From NCBI RefSeq assembly GCF_020080835.1, contig NC_058162.1, positions 12,732,612 through 12,796,611 on the forward strand: a DNA stretch of 64,000 bases. The letters are read 5' to 3'. The notes under the pieces were generated by a model. The model was not told the origin of the DNA. It searched no databases and saw only the letters and a program-made list of their open reading frames with translations. The position numbers and the translations under genes were made by a program. Source of the stretch: Cotesia glomerata. Taxonomy: Eukaryota; Arthropoda; Insecta; Hymenoptera; Braconidae. Each line of letters begins with the position of its first letter. Positions within the stretch are counted from its first letter, which is position 1. Positions 21,441 to 32,370 of the stretch are shown here, piece after piece.

Positions 21441-23432
21441 TTTTTTTTTTTTTTCTGAGGGGGGAATCCATTTTGCGGATTCCAGGCATAGCTGTTTCGC
21501 CTGGATATGTGAAGACTCGACGCAGCGTCGTACAAAAACTCGACGCTAACGCCCCTACTCACTAAACCCTAAACCCCTTTTCTTCTGTCCTCTAATCCCT
21601 CATGGGAACCGCCGTCAGGCATTACTTCGTAAAGGGAAGAACTAGCTAATGCTCTTCCTTCTAGTGGCTAAAGTGTTAACTACCTTCCTTCTATCTTCTA
21701 ATATTTGCTCTTCTTCTTTCGGTGGAACGCAAGTCTTTGAGGACCTGCTGCAAACGTGTTGGTAGCGTTCCAGGCAGCTTCTGATGACAACATTGCTTTA
21801 ACTAGTGAATCTGGTTGCATTCTCTGGTTCAGGATCCTCTCCAACTCTTTAAGCTATGGATCGAAACGTGAACATACAAAGAAGACGTGCTCCGCATCTT
21901 CAGCAACTCCTGGGCAGGACGGGCACTCCGAAGAGTCATCGTGCTTAAAGCAGTGTAGATACTCTCGAAAACACCCGTGTCCCGACAACAACTGCCAAAT
22001 GTCGATCCGAGGTATGAGGCGGTGCGTCCACCTACCCTTCTCTGCAGCATCCCATTGTAGTTGCCATCGGCCTTCGCTGTTGTGCCGTTCTTCAATTCTA
22101 AGTACTTCAGGGCTCAGTGCAGTTGACCTTTTTCGTTGGTAAAGGGCTCGTCTTTCCTCTGCTAGAACTCTACGAGGAAGGGTTCCAGCAATGATGCATA
22201 CTGCTTCTTCTGATATAGTGCGGAAGGCACTAGCTACTCGTAGAGCACTCAGTCGATATACTGGTCCAGCTTTTTTCCATGATTTCTAGGTTTCCAGTGC
22301 ATCAGCCTAAATGGATATTCCGTAAGTGAGCACTGATGTGACTACTGATGACAATAGTGGCCTCCTGCTCTGCAGTGGGCCTCCGATGTCAGGCATCAGC
22401 CGTGCGAGACTAGCCTTCACTACTGACGCTTTGGCACTGACGTGTTCCACCTGCTGCTTGAAGTTGAGTTGGGCATCCAGCATCACTTCCAGATAACAGA
22501 TAAATGATTGGGATGTTATTTCTTGTTCTCCGACACTCAACTTGATGGTTTCTACCGTTTTTCTACAAGTGATGAGCACTGCCTTAGTTTTATGCTTGGC
22601 TAGTTGCAAGTTCATGTCCATCCACAAATTGACTCGTCTGAATGTAATATCAAATGCCATTCCTATCTCTTCGAGGTGCTTTGCGACGATCACGACAGCT
22701 ACGTCATCCGCATATGCTACAAGTTTGACTCCCGTGGGCAATGCTATTCTCAGGAGGCCATCATACATGATGTTCCATAGCAGAGGACCTAAAACTGATC
22801 CCTGTGGCACTCCTCCGGAGATGTCGCACACTTCCGTACCGTTCTTCGTGTCATATTTCAGAACCCTATTCGTGAAGTAGCTCGCTACCATTCTGCGAAG
22901 GTATCCTGATACATTTTTTTCTTCTAGAGCCCGCATAACGCAGTCCCAGTTAGTGAAGTTGAAGGCATTCTTGATGTCCAAAGCAGCCACCAAGCAGTAT
23001 TTCTTCTTTCCACCCTTTTGACTCGCTCCGGCGATTGCATCCTTGGCTGTATCAACAACCAATTTGATCGCATTCAGAGTTGACCGTCCTTTTCGGAAAC
23101 CAAACTGGTTCTCTGCCAGGAGTCGATCGACTACAGCCTCTATTCTCTGATGAATTATGCGCTCGAATATCTTGCCGGCTGTGTCTTACATGCAGAGTGG
23201 TCGGGAGGATGACGGTTCTTCCAGCGGCTCTTTCCCCTTCGGAAGTAGCACTAACCGTTGCTGTTTACACTTCTGGGGAAAAGTCCCTTCCTTCAGGCAT
23301 GTATCGTAAACGTCCAGGAATAATGCTGGTGATGCCCTAAGGATTGATTTTAGGGCAATATTAGGGACTCCGTCCAATCCCGGCGCCTTATAATTCTCTC
23401 CTCGATTGCCTGCCTCTATCAGCAGACCATCG
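21441..23432 (-). mobile_element. R1-clade LINE copy L2 (3' half, decayed)
   Basis: Its 3' poly-A appears as a T-run at 21441-21454, directly against a TG tract. The 3' region holds the hairpin GGAATCC...GGATTCC. The body covers the reverse transcriptase from the GLDG motif to the C-terminal zinc knuckle and 3' untranslated region, with frameshifts. At 23432 it meets copy L3 head to head. It is close to L3 (about 95% by eye over the 3' coding region), so both belong to one subfamily. Confidence 0.85.
21829..23432 (-). pseudogene. LINE ORF2 reverse transcriptase remnant (copy L2)
   Basis: Minus-strand fragments cover ORF2 from the fingers onward. 23432-23186 holds YKAPGLDGVPNIALKS and ALFLDVYDTCLKEGTFP. 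23062-22307 holds VAALDIKNAFNFTNW (motif A), ISGGVPQGSVLGPLLWN (motif B), VKLVAYADDVAVVI (catalytic YADD) and SFICYLEVMLDAQLNF. 22095-21829 holds the end of the C-terminal domain. GVPQGSVLGPLLWN is typical of the R1 clade. The reading frame shifts between fragments and the segment between motif 1 and motif A is damaged, so no protein can be made. Confidence 0.85.
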
Positions 23433-23914
23433 AGATCCGAGATGTCGATAACGATACGACAAAAGAGCATATTCAGACCGCTCTAAAGAGGGAAGCTGGA
23501 GAAAGTTATGAAATCCCACTATAGGCAATCAAAATTCGTAAAGCCTTTAGGGGTACGCAGACAACCACAGTGTTACTACCAGCAGCTGCACCACAAAAGT
23601 TATTGGAGGGAAACTGCAAAATAAGGATCGGCTGGGTCAATTGCCGAATGAGAGCAACGAAGAGACCCATACAATGCTTCAAATGCTGGCACTTTGGGCA
23701 CTTCGGATCTCAGTGCAAAAGCGAAGTCGACCGTTCTAAGCACTGCATGAAGTGCGGAAAAGAAGGACTCAAAATTGCTGATTGTAAAAATCCAGCTAAA
23801 TGTGCACTGTGTGTTGAACAGCATGGCATAGAAAAGGCGGCTCACCATGCAGGCACGAACAGATGCCCCGTCTTCCAAGAAGCGCTCCAGAAGATAACGA
23901 AGCCAAGAACATGA
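23433..23914 (+). pseudogene. LINE ORF1 C-terminal fragment with zinc knuckles (copy L3)
   Basis: ORF1 of R1-clade LINEs is a gag-like RNA-binding protein. Visible here are the RRM-like segment (EIRDVDNDTTKEHIQTAL) and three CCHC-type knuckles: CFKCWHFGHFGSQC, CMKCGKEGLKIADC (the canonical His is replaced) and CALCVEQHG...C. The stop TGA overlaps the ORF2 start in ATGA at about 23911, as in copy L4. A TAG at about 23523 interrupts the N-terminal portion. Everything upstream of 23433 is lost at the junction with copy L2. Confidence 0.75.
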
Positions 23915-25767
23915 AGATATTGCAGGTCAACTTTAATCATTGTGAGGCTGCGCATGACCTGCTCTTGCAAACTGTGCGCGAATTAGAGGCAGACGTAGCA
24001 CTTATAAGTGAGCCTTATAGACACCTGAGTAACCAACCCTGGGAATCCGACAGCACTAACAAAGCCGTCATCTAGTCCTGCGGTAAATGTCCGTTTCAGG
24101 AAACTGTCAACAATAAAGAAGCTGGCTTCGTAGCAGCATGGGTAGATAACCTCCGCTTGTACAGTTGCTATGCACCACCTAGTCTTTATAACGAACAGTT
24201 TAAAGACTTCCTTGATCGGCTAACTGAGGACGCAAGAAAAAATTTCCCGTGGCAATAGCTGGTGACTTCAATTCCTGGGCAGCAAACTGGCGCAGCAAGT
24301 TCACTTATACACGTGGAAAAGCATTTCTCGAGGCAATGGCCACACTGGACGTGATCCTTCTTAACACCGGTGACACGCCAACGTATACTAAGGGAGAGGC
24401 AAACTCAATTGTCGACCTTACATTTGTCAGCAGTTGCTTAGCTCGAAGAGGTTTTTCTTGGAAAGTATTGAACATCTATACAGCCAGCGACCATAGTGCG
24501 ATACTATGGGAAATATCAACTGGCCAGAATTTAACAAGAGTCAACAGAAACGCCAGCGCGGTTGGGTGGACAGTTGAATTTCTCGACCTCACTGCTTTAG
24601 TAGTAGCCCTAAAGTGCGATCGGATCATCGTAGAAACTGCTGGAGAGAAAACCAAAGACCTAATGAGGAGAGTCACCCAGGCTTGCGACGCCAGTATGTC
24701 TCGGAAACGTGGCATGAATTCAAGACCTTCGGTGCACTGGTGGAACGATCACATTAGCATTCTACGTTCAGTGTGTCTTAAAATAAGAAGAAAGTCTCAG
24801 CGTGGCTACAGACGACCTAACTCCGCAGAGCTGTTGGCAGAGTATAAAGAGGCCCGACGAGAACTAAACAGAGCAACTAAAGAAAGCAAAAGACGCTGCT
24901 TGAAGGAACTGGTCGCAGAAGTAGAGAAAGATCCATGGGGCAGACCGTATAAGGTGGTTATGACCCACCTGAAATGCCAGCCAATGCCATCACCTACGTG
25001 TCCACAGCTCCTAGAGAAGACTTTTACTGCGCTGTTTCCCCAACAGCCGGTATTCACCTACAAATTGAAGCAGCTCAACCCTAAAAACATCCCAACTATC
25101 ACGTTGGACGAGTTGACAGAGGCAGGCAATTGAGTAGAGAATAATAAGGCGCCGGGATTGGACGGAATCTCTAATATTGCCCTAAAATCAATCCTTAGGG
25201 CATCACCGGCATTATTCCTGGACGTTTACGATAAATGCCTGAAGAAAGGGACTTTTCCCCAGAAGTGGAAACTTCTAGTAAAGGAAAGACGAGCCCTTTA
25301 CCAACGAAAAAGGTCAACTGCACTGAGTCCTGAAGAACTTAGAATTGAAGAACGGCAGAACAGCATAGGTCGATGGCAACTACAATGGGATGCTGCAGAG
25401 AAGGATCGACATTTGGTTTAACCGGAATCACGGCGAGGTCAATTACTATCTTACGCAGTTGTTGTCGGGACACGGGTGTTCTCGAGAGTATCTACACCGC
25501 TTTAAGCACGATGACTCTTCGGAGTGCCAGTCCTGCCCAGGAGTCGCTGAAGATGCGGAGCACGTATTCTTTGTATGTCCTCGTTTCGATCCACAGCGTA
25601 AGGAGTTGGAGAGGATCCTGAACCAGAGAATGCAACCAGATTCACTAGTGAAAGCAATGTTGTCATCAGAAGCTGTCTGGAACGCTACCAACACGTTTGT
25701 AACAGAAGTCCTCAAAGACTTGCGTTCCACCGAAAGAAGAAGAGCAAATATCAGAAGATATAAGTAA
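23911..25767 (+). pseudogene. LINE ORF2 endonuclease and partial reverse transcriptase (copy L3)
   Basis: An apurinic-type endonuclease starts at ATG 23911 (MKILQVNFNHCEAAHDLLLQ, ALISEPYRHL). It continues past an in-frame TAG near 24073 to VAIAGDFNSWA (catalytic GDFN), TPTYTKGEANSIVDLTF and NIYTASDHSAI (SDH). Then come VHWWNDHI, the linker, and GLDGISNIALKS of the reverse transcriptase. A deletion joins FPQKWK to LVKERRALYQ, removing the palm with YADD. The C-terminal zinc knuckle CQSCPGVAEDAEHVFFVCPRF (25529-25590) survives, read in another frame. The product could not reverse transcribe. Confidence 0.8.
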
Positions 25768-25999
25768 GGTAGTTAACATCTTAGCCACTAGAAGGAAGAG
25801 CAGTAGCTAGTACCTTCCCTCACGAAGTAATATCTGACGGTGGTTCCCATGAGGGATTAGAGGGAAGAAGAAAAGGGGTTTAGGGTTCATTGAGTAGGGG
25901 CATTAGCGTCGAGTTTTAGTATGACACTGCGTCGCGTCTTCACATATCCAGGCGAAACAGCTATGCCTGGAATCCGCAAAAAGGATTCCCCCGTCTGAA

Positions 26000-26016
<17 letters not shown>

Positions 26017-26030
<14 letters not shown>

Positions 26031-26640
26031 CATATGCACACACATACACACACCCACACATACATACATACAGACGTACGGACATCATCGTAAAAATAGT
26101 CAAGAAAGCTTATTAGGGCTTCGAAACGTCGGGATCTGTTGAAACCTCGATTTTTGCAAAACGGGATAAAACCAATAACTTTCAGATTTTTCGAAAATCA
26201 TTGATATTCTTAGCGGAAAGTTAAAAATTTTTTGAGTAGCATATCTCTATTTAAAAAATCTGGAAATCGGTTGACCACTAAGGCTAACTGTAGAACTTCC
26301 CGCTAAGCTTGAATTTGACACACCTTAAAATGTGTTTTTTGCTAATATTTGAGCTTTTCAAAATCAAAGCACAGTTTTTGACATGTTGAGCTCTTTGAGC
26401 TCAAAATGTATTTATTACACAACTATAACTTTTGAATTCGTCGCTTGATTTTCTTTTTTAAAAAAGTATTCGACTTAGTTTTCAACGCACAAAAAAAAAA
26501 TTTACAGACTTATATTGATTGGTTGAGAAATCTGGAAGATAGCTTGAATTAATACCGAAAAATTAGGAAAGCGGTTGACTCTGAAGACGATCCCTGTAAC
26601 TTCCCGCTAATTCCATACCTAGGCGTTTAAAATTGCACTT
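26017..26640 (-). repeat. CA tract and family A repeat (inverted)
   Basis: A CA-rich tract (26017-26072) leads into family A in minus orientation: the segment near 26100-26160 is the inverse of 21310-21400, followed by AACTTCCCGCTAAGC near 26290 and AACTTCCCGCTAATTCCATA near 26597. Confidence 0.7.
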
Positions 26641-27124
26641 ATGATGTTTTTTGGCTCTTCCAGCTTAAAAATACAATTTATGTATTATTGTGAGCTCTCC
26701 GAGCTCAACGAGTTAGCTTTTCTATGCATTTTAAATCTTTCAGCTCTAAAGTCTAATAGAAGTTTCATAGAAGACTATTTTTTGGATTTTCGAACCGCAA
26801 TAACTTTTTGAATGAATCAACCGATTTTTACGCGGTTGAAGGCATTTGACGTAGTTTTTTCAGCCTCATAAAGAATCTTTAAATTTAAATTGATCGAACT
26901 AAGAATTTCGGAATAGTTACGAAAAATCACTTTTTACGGTTTTATTTCGTTCACGATATCTCTCAAACGAATCAACCGATTTTAACCAGCTGGCAGCGAT
27001 CAACGTCGTTTTTTTCATGTTAATAGCTGATCAGTTTTTGGAATCGATTAGTGAAGCCGTTGGAAAGTTATTCCAAACAAACCAATCGTTCAAAAGTTGG
27101 ACACACAACACACACACACACACA

Positions 27125-27182
<58 letters not shown>

Positions 27183-27250
27183 TTGGTCTACTTTCGAATA
27201 AACACACACAAAATCCATGAGAAATGGGCACAACACGGTAACAAGCATAT
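26640..27250 (-). repeat. Family A repeat (inverted) ending in (CA)n
   Basis: Inverse of the plus-oriented copies: GAGCTCTCCGAGCTCAACGA, GAATCAACCGATTTTTACGC, TCGTTCACGATATCTCTCAA, then a CA tract at 27103-27179. Confidence 0.75.
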
Positions 27251-30200
27251 GTTTTGGCGTATTTGTAGATAAATATACACAAAATCATGCTTAATTAAAT
27301 AACGAAATAATGTTCGTAGTAGCTAATTTAGTAAAAAATAATCACTTATAAGAATCATGCGGGAAAGGATTACTTTGTCAAGAGACATATTGCCAGTAGG
27401 ATATTTTGTCGGGGGGTATTTAGTCTATAGGCTGTTTTGTCGAGGGATGTTTTATCGGGGAAATCTTGTCAGGGGATATTTTGTCGAGAGATGAAAACGC
27501 GCGGAATCCAACTGCGCAGAAATCACCGCGGGAATAGTCAGGAAAGCTTTTTAGAACCTCATAACTTTTAGATCTAATGAAAACTCGATTTTCGCAAAAC
27601 CAATAACCAATAACCGATAACCAAAGGGTCAAACCAATAACGTCCTGATTTTCGAAAATTTTCAATTTTCTTAGCTGAAAGAAAAGCCCATTTGGCAGAC
27701 GATATGGAAATAGATTTCTTTATCGTATACAAAACGATAAGAAACATTCAAATAATCAATTAACTTACACTCAATTTCTTTTCATTTAATTTTCGAATAT
27801 GTTTTTTACAATAATGATGAATACACACAAGGGTGCGTCAACATTTAATCTCCGAATGCAACCTTTCTAAATTGAAGTTTTGAGTTCCACCTTTAACAGA
27901 AGCTGTGTTTGGGCATTTCCTGATATATTTTGGTGTGTCACGATTTATTTGGTATTCACAAAATTTTTTAACAGGAGCTTCGTTTGGCCAAATTTTAGAA
28001 TTTCATTAAAAATGCTTAAACATAGCACCTGTTAAAAAACAGGGACCTCTAAATGTACGTGTGTTGGGGGGGGGGGGGGATAAATTAAAGGACACTATCT
28101 GGAGAGGCTAGTAAAGTAAAATTCGGAATACTTGTAAGATTTTGCAGAAGGACAACTCTAAGGATAGTTTTAAGGACAAAATCCACGTTATTATTCAGGA
28201 TAAAGATAAGGAAATCTTGAAGGCTAGGTTAAAGGACAATAGTAAGGATGACTTAAAGGAAAATTTTTAGGGAGTTTAGCAGAATAAAATTTACGATACT
28301 TAGAACGTTGAGAAGAAGGACATTTATATCGTTCTAAGGGAAAAATGCAGGCAGGTAACTGGGGTATAAAAATAATGCTGAAAAGCAACATAAGAAACGT
28401 TATTTTGATTATAGTCTAGTCAACAAGTTCAAAAACGTTAAAAATAGATATAAAGGTCCTAAAAATATAAGCGATGGCTCATTCGATTCGGAATAACCTC
28501 TAGAAAACTGTTTTTAAAGGATTTTGGTGCAGGTAAAAAATTGCAATTGTTATTAACAAAATAAGATGAAAAAAAAATGCTATTCCGTTTTTTGTTAAAA
28601 ACTCAGAAAATATTAGTATTTAAGCAATCTTGAAAAAAGCTCGTTAAAGAGGAGGAAATTTCCAATAAAAAAGTCTTGACTCCTGGAACTCTATCTCCAT
28701 TATTTATAATTTTAATTTGACGTTGAAAATAGGGCTCCATGCGGCTGTTACGGCATGCCCGCGCCGCCGCTAAAGAGAGTTTAACAATACAAATAATTTT
28801 TTTAAAACATAAAATGATATTTTAAAAATTTGAAAAAATTCTAGTATTTTCTTAACACTTGAAAGAATCGAGCCCTGAAGAAAAAAAAGTTTCATCACTA
28901 TTTTTCAAAAAGTTATTCAATTGTTAACTACCAAATTTTTTCCCAATCTCCGTTGGCATAAACAATGGAATAAAAGGTATAAATAATTGGCCTATAAATT
29001 TTCAACTTCGTGGAGCCCTTTTGATATATATACTTCATAAGATCCTGCGATAAATTTTCATAAAAGTTTATTGATTTGTTAATTATGATTAAATATAACT
29101 ATTGAAAAATTAAAAAATGTTAATAAAATTATTTTTTTCAATTAATATTTAGCTATGCCTGTTTTCACATTAAATAATAGCAGTAATTAACATAGGTTAT
29201 GAATTTTTTACGTAATTTGTTTATAAAATTGTTTTAAACAAATAGAGAAATTCACTATTTTTGAAAAATTTTATTTTGCTATTTGGTTGTCCACAGAAAA
29301 TTATGGTTTAAAAAAAAAAATTTGAAGTTGAGCAACTGCAGTGTATTAGTTTCAATAAATCTATCAGTACCAAAGGTTCTGTGGTTCTAATCGGTAAAAA
29401 GAGAGTTTCTGTTTTTTGCCATCTCCAGTCTCGCCAGGTTTGGAAGCTCGATAAACGTCAATTAATTCTAAGTTTTTAATTTTCACTTTGAAAATTAAAT
29501 ATCAAATGCATTCAATCAATTCAACAGATTACTTCAATTTTCAACAGAATACGTTTCCATACAAATTTTTGCCCGGGACTTAGAGAATAATTTTGGGCGT
29601 TCTTACAGCTATTCTACGGCGCACTAAAATAATTTACACAGCGTTCTCCAGGTCAATTCTTATGATTTTGGATTCTCCAAAATTCGAGCCTATCCGGGCG
29701 GACATTTAGCGCATACCAAAATTAAACATAAATAATCATTACTTAACAATAATTATAATAAACAATCCTCGTTGTGCCCAAAAAAAACGAAACGCCCGAG
29801 GCAAAATAATTTTCCCTCATCGGATTTTATCGGCAAAATTCCGAATTTCGTATCAGTTTATACCAATATATGGTCTTTAATTAAACAATTAAAAAAAATG
29901 ACAAAAGATATAAATAATCAATAAAATTTCGGCTCTTTAATGCCCTCTCGTGCCGGCTCAGCCGGCAGAATATACCCAACTCGCCGGGTGCGTCACACAA
30001 ATAACAAAAATAATAAAACATACTTTAAACAAAATTAACTAACGAAACACATTAAATAATACATATAATAATGAACTAAAATCTGGATATAGTGTTGGGT
30101 TCCTGGGGTCGCCACGACGGTATCTATGTTGCATCTTATACTCTGCTGCGTTATCTGGATAGAATTCTTGAAATAATTTATTTGATCATCTTCATACTTG

Positions 30201-30837
30201 ACCACCAAGCCATTTTACCTTACTTTCTATGCTGCTTACCAGCTTAAATATCGCTTTGCGAACAATCCTCCATATGTATTTCTAAACAACCTTCGAAAAA
30301 TTATATTTCATATTATTCTAACTTTTATCTACATTATTTTTCAAGAACGTTTTTTTATACTTCATTTGCAAAGAATGCCAGAAGTCAATTATAAATATTA
30401 TTTGAACACTTAATATCGTTCTAATCTATATTGTTCGATTTTTTTTATCGAATAACATAATTTATTTAAAAATTTTACAAGCCGATTAAAATCGTCGTTA
30501 CAAAAATCTTTCCTGTGCTTTTCTTAGCAGGGCTAAATTCCTGTCTCTACTCATAAGTATCTTCGATATAGATCGCGTCTTATCCAGATTGATATTTGAA
30601 AAATTTAGTAGATTCCAATTACGAGCAACGAAAATTTTATCAATCTTTAAGTGAATCAAAAGATCATTTCAGGATCATGAAGTTTTTATATCCTTGCATA
30701 TTACCTTTGAATACCACAAAGAAAGAAAACCTTCATTTCAATGGTTTCGAAATGATATTTGCGACTTAAAATTTTTTTTTTATCCATAAATAATTTGTAA
30801 GTACTTTAAAACTGTTATTATATAAAAGAATAGTTAC
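27251..30837. other. Long non-coding stretch, probably intronic
   Basis: No credible gene. Contents seen: a cluster of (G)GATATTTTGTCG(A/G)GGG-like units at 27395-27490; a G-run at 28066-28080; a purine-rich AAGGACAA-phrase region at 28085-28330; a CG-rich patch at 28741-28775; and a TGGCGACCCCAGGAACCC-like phrase on the minus strand near 30100 that may be an LTR leader remnant. If the NMDA receptor assignment is right, this lies in the intron downstream of that exon. Confidence 0.45.
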
Positions 30838-31021
30838 CTAGAAAAGCCGTTGGAGAAATAATACCAGTTCTTTTAGACACAACAATGGCAATACCGGTTT
30901 CCATGAAAGGTTCTGTAAAATCAACGACGGCTTCTCGATCTGCATTGATAGTTAACGATGTCAGTATCATGTCTGTCTTGCGATTGACCACGTCAGCTAT
31001 CAGACCGTTCCATTTACCATT
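30838..31021 (-). CDS. Nmdar2: Exon of an NMDA-type ionotropic glutamate receptor subunit (NMDAR2-like)
   Basis: The 184-base minus-strand exon has a good acceptor (AG at 31022-31023 after a T-run) and donor G|GTAACT at 30837. It encodes NGKWNGLIADVVNRKTDMIL, then SLTINADREAVVDF, PFMETGIAIVVSK and ISPTAFL. These are the conserved S1 ligand-binding residues of NMDA receptors just before the first membrane helix: the SLTIN(x)4VVDF block with the agonist-contacting Thr/Arg region, then the PF-ETGI block. The product would be a plasma-membrane, synaptic ligand-gated cation channel subunit. GRIN2-type sequences match better than GRIN1, hence NMDAR2, but assignment from one exon is not certain. No neighbouring exon was found within the window, so flanking introns exceed several kilobases and are filled with transposons. 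Confidence 0.75.
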
Positions 31022-31330
31022 CTAAAAAAATCAAACATAGTTCGTTCAATTCCCTTATTAGTAGGGCTAAAGAGTTCGTGTTTTAAGGTTAGCGGTAAAT
31101 TTTAGGATCGGTAATACTACCACAGAAATATGTTCAGATCGTACACAATTTCAGATTTGGCTTGGTATACTAGATTGAAGTTGCTGACTGAATCCGGAAC
31201 ACGGAATTGAACCATAGAATATTTAAAATTGAGTTCTCAAAAGTGTAAGATATATAGTGTAAGATGCTATATAGTGCTATAGCATCGATATAAGCTACCC
31301 GTAAAAGTAAATATTCAAAGTAATCAATGA
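31022..31330. repeat. Interspersed repeat shared with 43.5 kb
   Basis: 31066-31215 matches 43495-43660 in inverse orientation (TTAAGGTTAGCGGTAAATTT, ATCGGTAATACTACCACAGA). It flanks the NMDA receptor exon on its upstream side; no coding. Confidence 0.6.
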
Positions 31331-31399
31331 GCGGATATTAACTAATAGAGAACATAAGCGATTAAATATGAATATAATATAGAGTCGTATAAGCATGGA

Positions 31400-31850
31400 A
31401 TGACTCGTAAGCAGGGTAAAATTAAAAATATTTTCAGAAAAAATTCCAGGACTATGGGAAGGATAATTCTCATTCTAGTATGCAGTATAAAATGACATGA
31501 CATTTTTAGGGTTAATATCGCGAAAATTTTAAAGTCAACACCCATATCTCTATGGAGAACTAAAATCGGAATTTAGATTAAAATCCAGTACAAAATTAAA
31601 GAAAATCTCTAGATCAAAATGCGATATTTCAATCAGGAATTTTTTTAGGGTTAAGATCTCTAGGACAGGACTTAAACCAGTATGCAAAATAAAATTCACA
31701 GTTTTTCTACGGTTAAGATCCAGGAATTTCAGACAAATACTGAGACCAAAATGCATGATGAAACTCAGTATTTTTTTAGGGTTGAGATTTAGGAAAATAT
31801 CTATACCAGTATATCCAGAATGAAAATCAGGATATTTTTAGAAATTGAGT
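31400..31850. repeat. Degenerate tandem repeat, about 90-100 bp
   Basis: Four or more diverged units marked by TTTTTAGGGTTAAGAT followed by CAGTATGCA-AATAAAA-TTCA. Open frames across it are by-products. Confidence 0.6.
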
Positions 31851-31859
31851 AGCTATTAG

Positions 31860-32036
31860 TTCTACCCCGTTTTGCAAAAATTGAGTTTTCACTAGATCTT
31901 GACGTTTCAAGGTTTTAGGAAGCTTCCCTGACTATCCCTACGATGGTATCCGTACATCTGTATGTATGTATGAGTATGTATGTATGTATGAGTATGTATG
32001 TATGAGTATGTATGTATGTATGTATGTATCTATGTC
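31860..32036. repeat. Family A fragment ending in (TATG)n
   Basis: GTTTTGCAAAAATTGAGTTT and GGAAGCTTCCCTGACTATCC introduce a TATG-rich microsatellite (31962-32036), the landing site of LINE copy L4. Confidence 0.75.
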
Positions 32037-32370
32037 TTTTTTTTTTCTTAGGTGGGGGAATCCTTTTTACGGATTCTAGGCATAGCTTGTTGGCCTGGAT
32101 ATGTGGCGACTCGACGCATCGTCATACTAAAACTCGACGCTGATGCCCTTACCCACTAAACCCTAAACCTCTTTTCTTCTTTCCTCTAATCCCTCATGGG
32201 AACCGCCGTCGGGCATTACTTCGTGAGGGGAGGAACTAGCTACTCCTCTTTCTTCTAGTGGCTAAGGTGTTAACTACCTTCCTTCTATCTTCTGATATTT
32301 GCTTTTCTTCTTTCGGTGGAACTTTAGCTGCCGCTCTTCCTTCTGGTGGCTAAGATGTGATTTCTTCCTT

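Larger units (their letters stand above)
23433..26016 (+). mobile_element. R1-clade LINE copy L3 (internally deleted)
   Basis: Runs from the C-terminal part of ORF1 to a poly-A (25998-26016), followed at once by a CA tract. It retains the ORF1 knuckles, the endonuclease, the start of the reverse transcriptase and the ORF2 C-terminus, but lacks the reverse transcriptase core between GTFPQKWK and LVKERRALY (junction about 25265). It faces copy L2 head to head. Confidence 0.85.

Noticed and set aside
21441..26016. Twin-primed single LINE insertion
   Set aside because: Both halves carry their own 3' end and poly-A, whereas twin priming yields only one 3' end.
30198..30413. 71-codon plus-strand frame
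   Set aside because: AT-rich, Phe/Tyr-heavy composition, no recognisable motif, no splice or start context.
1..31021. The left-edge exons as downstream exons of the NMDA receptor gene
   Set aside because: Both are on the minus strand, but the left-edge protein lacks the membrane segments and S2 motifs that must follow the 30.8-kb exon.
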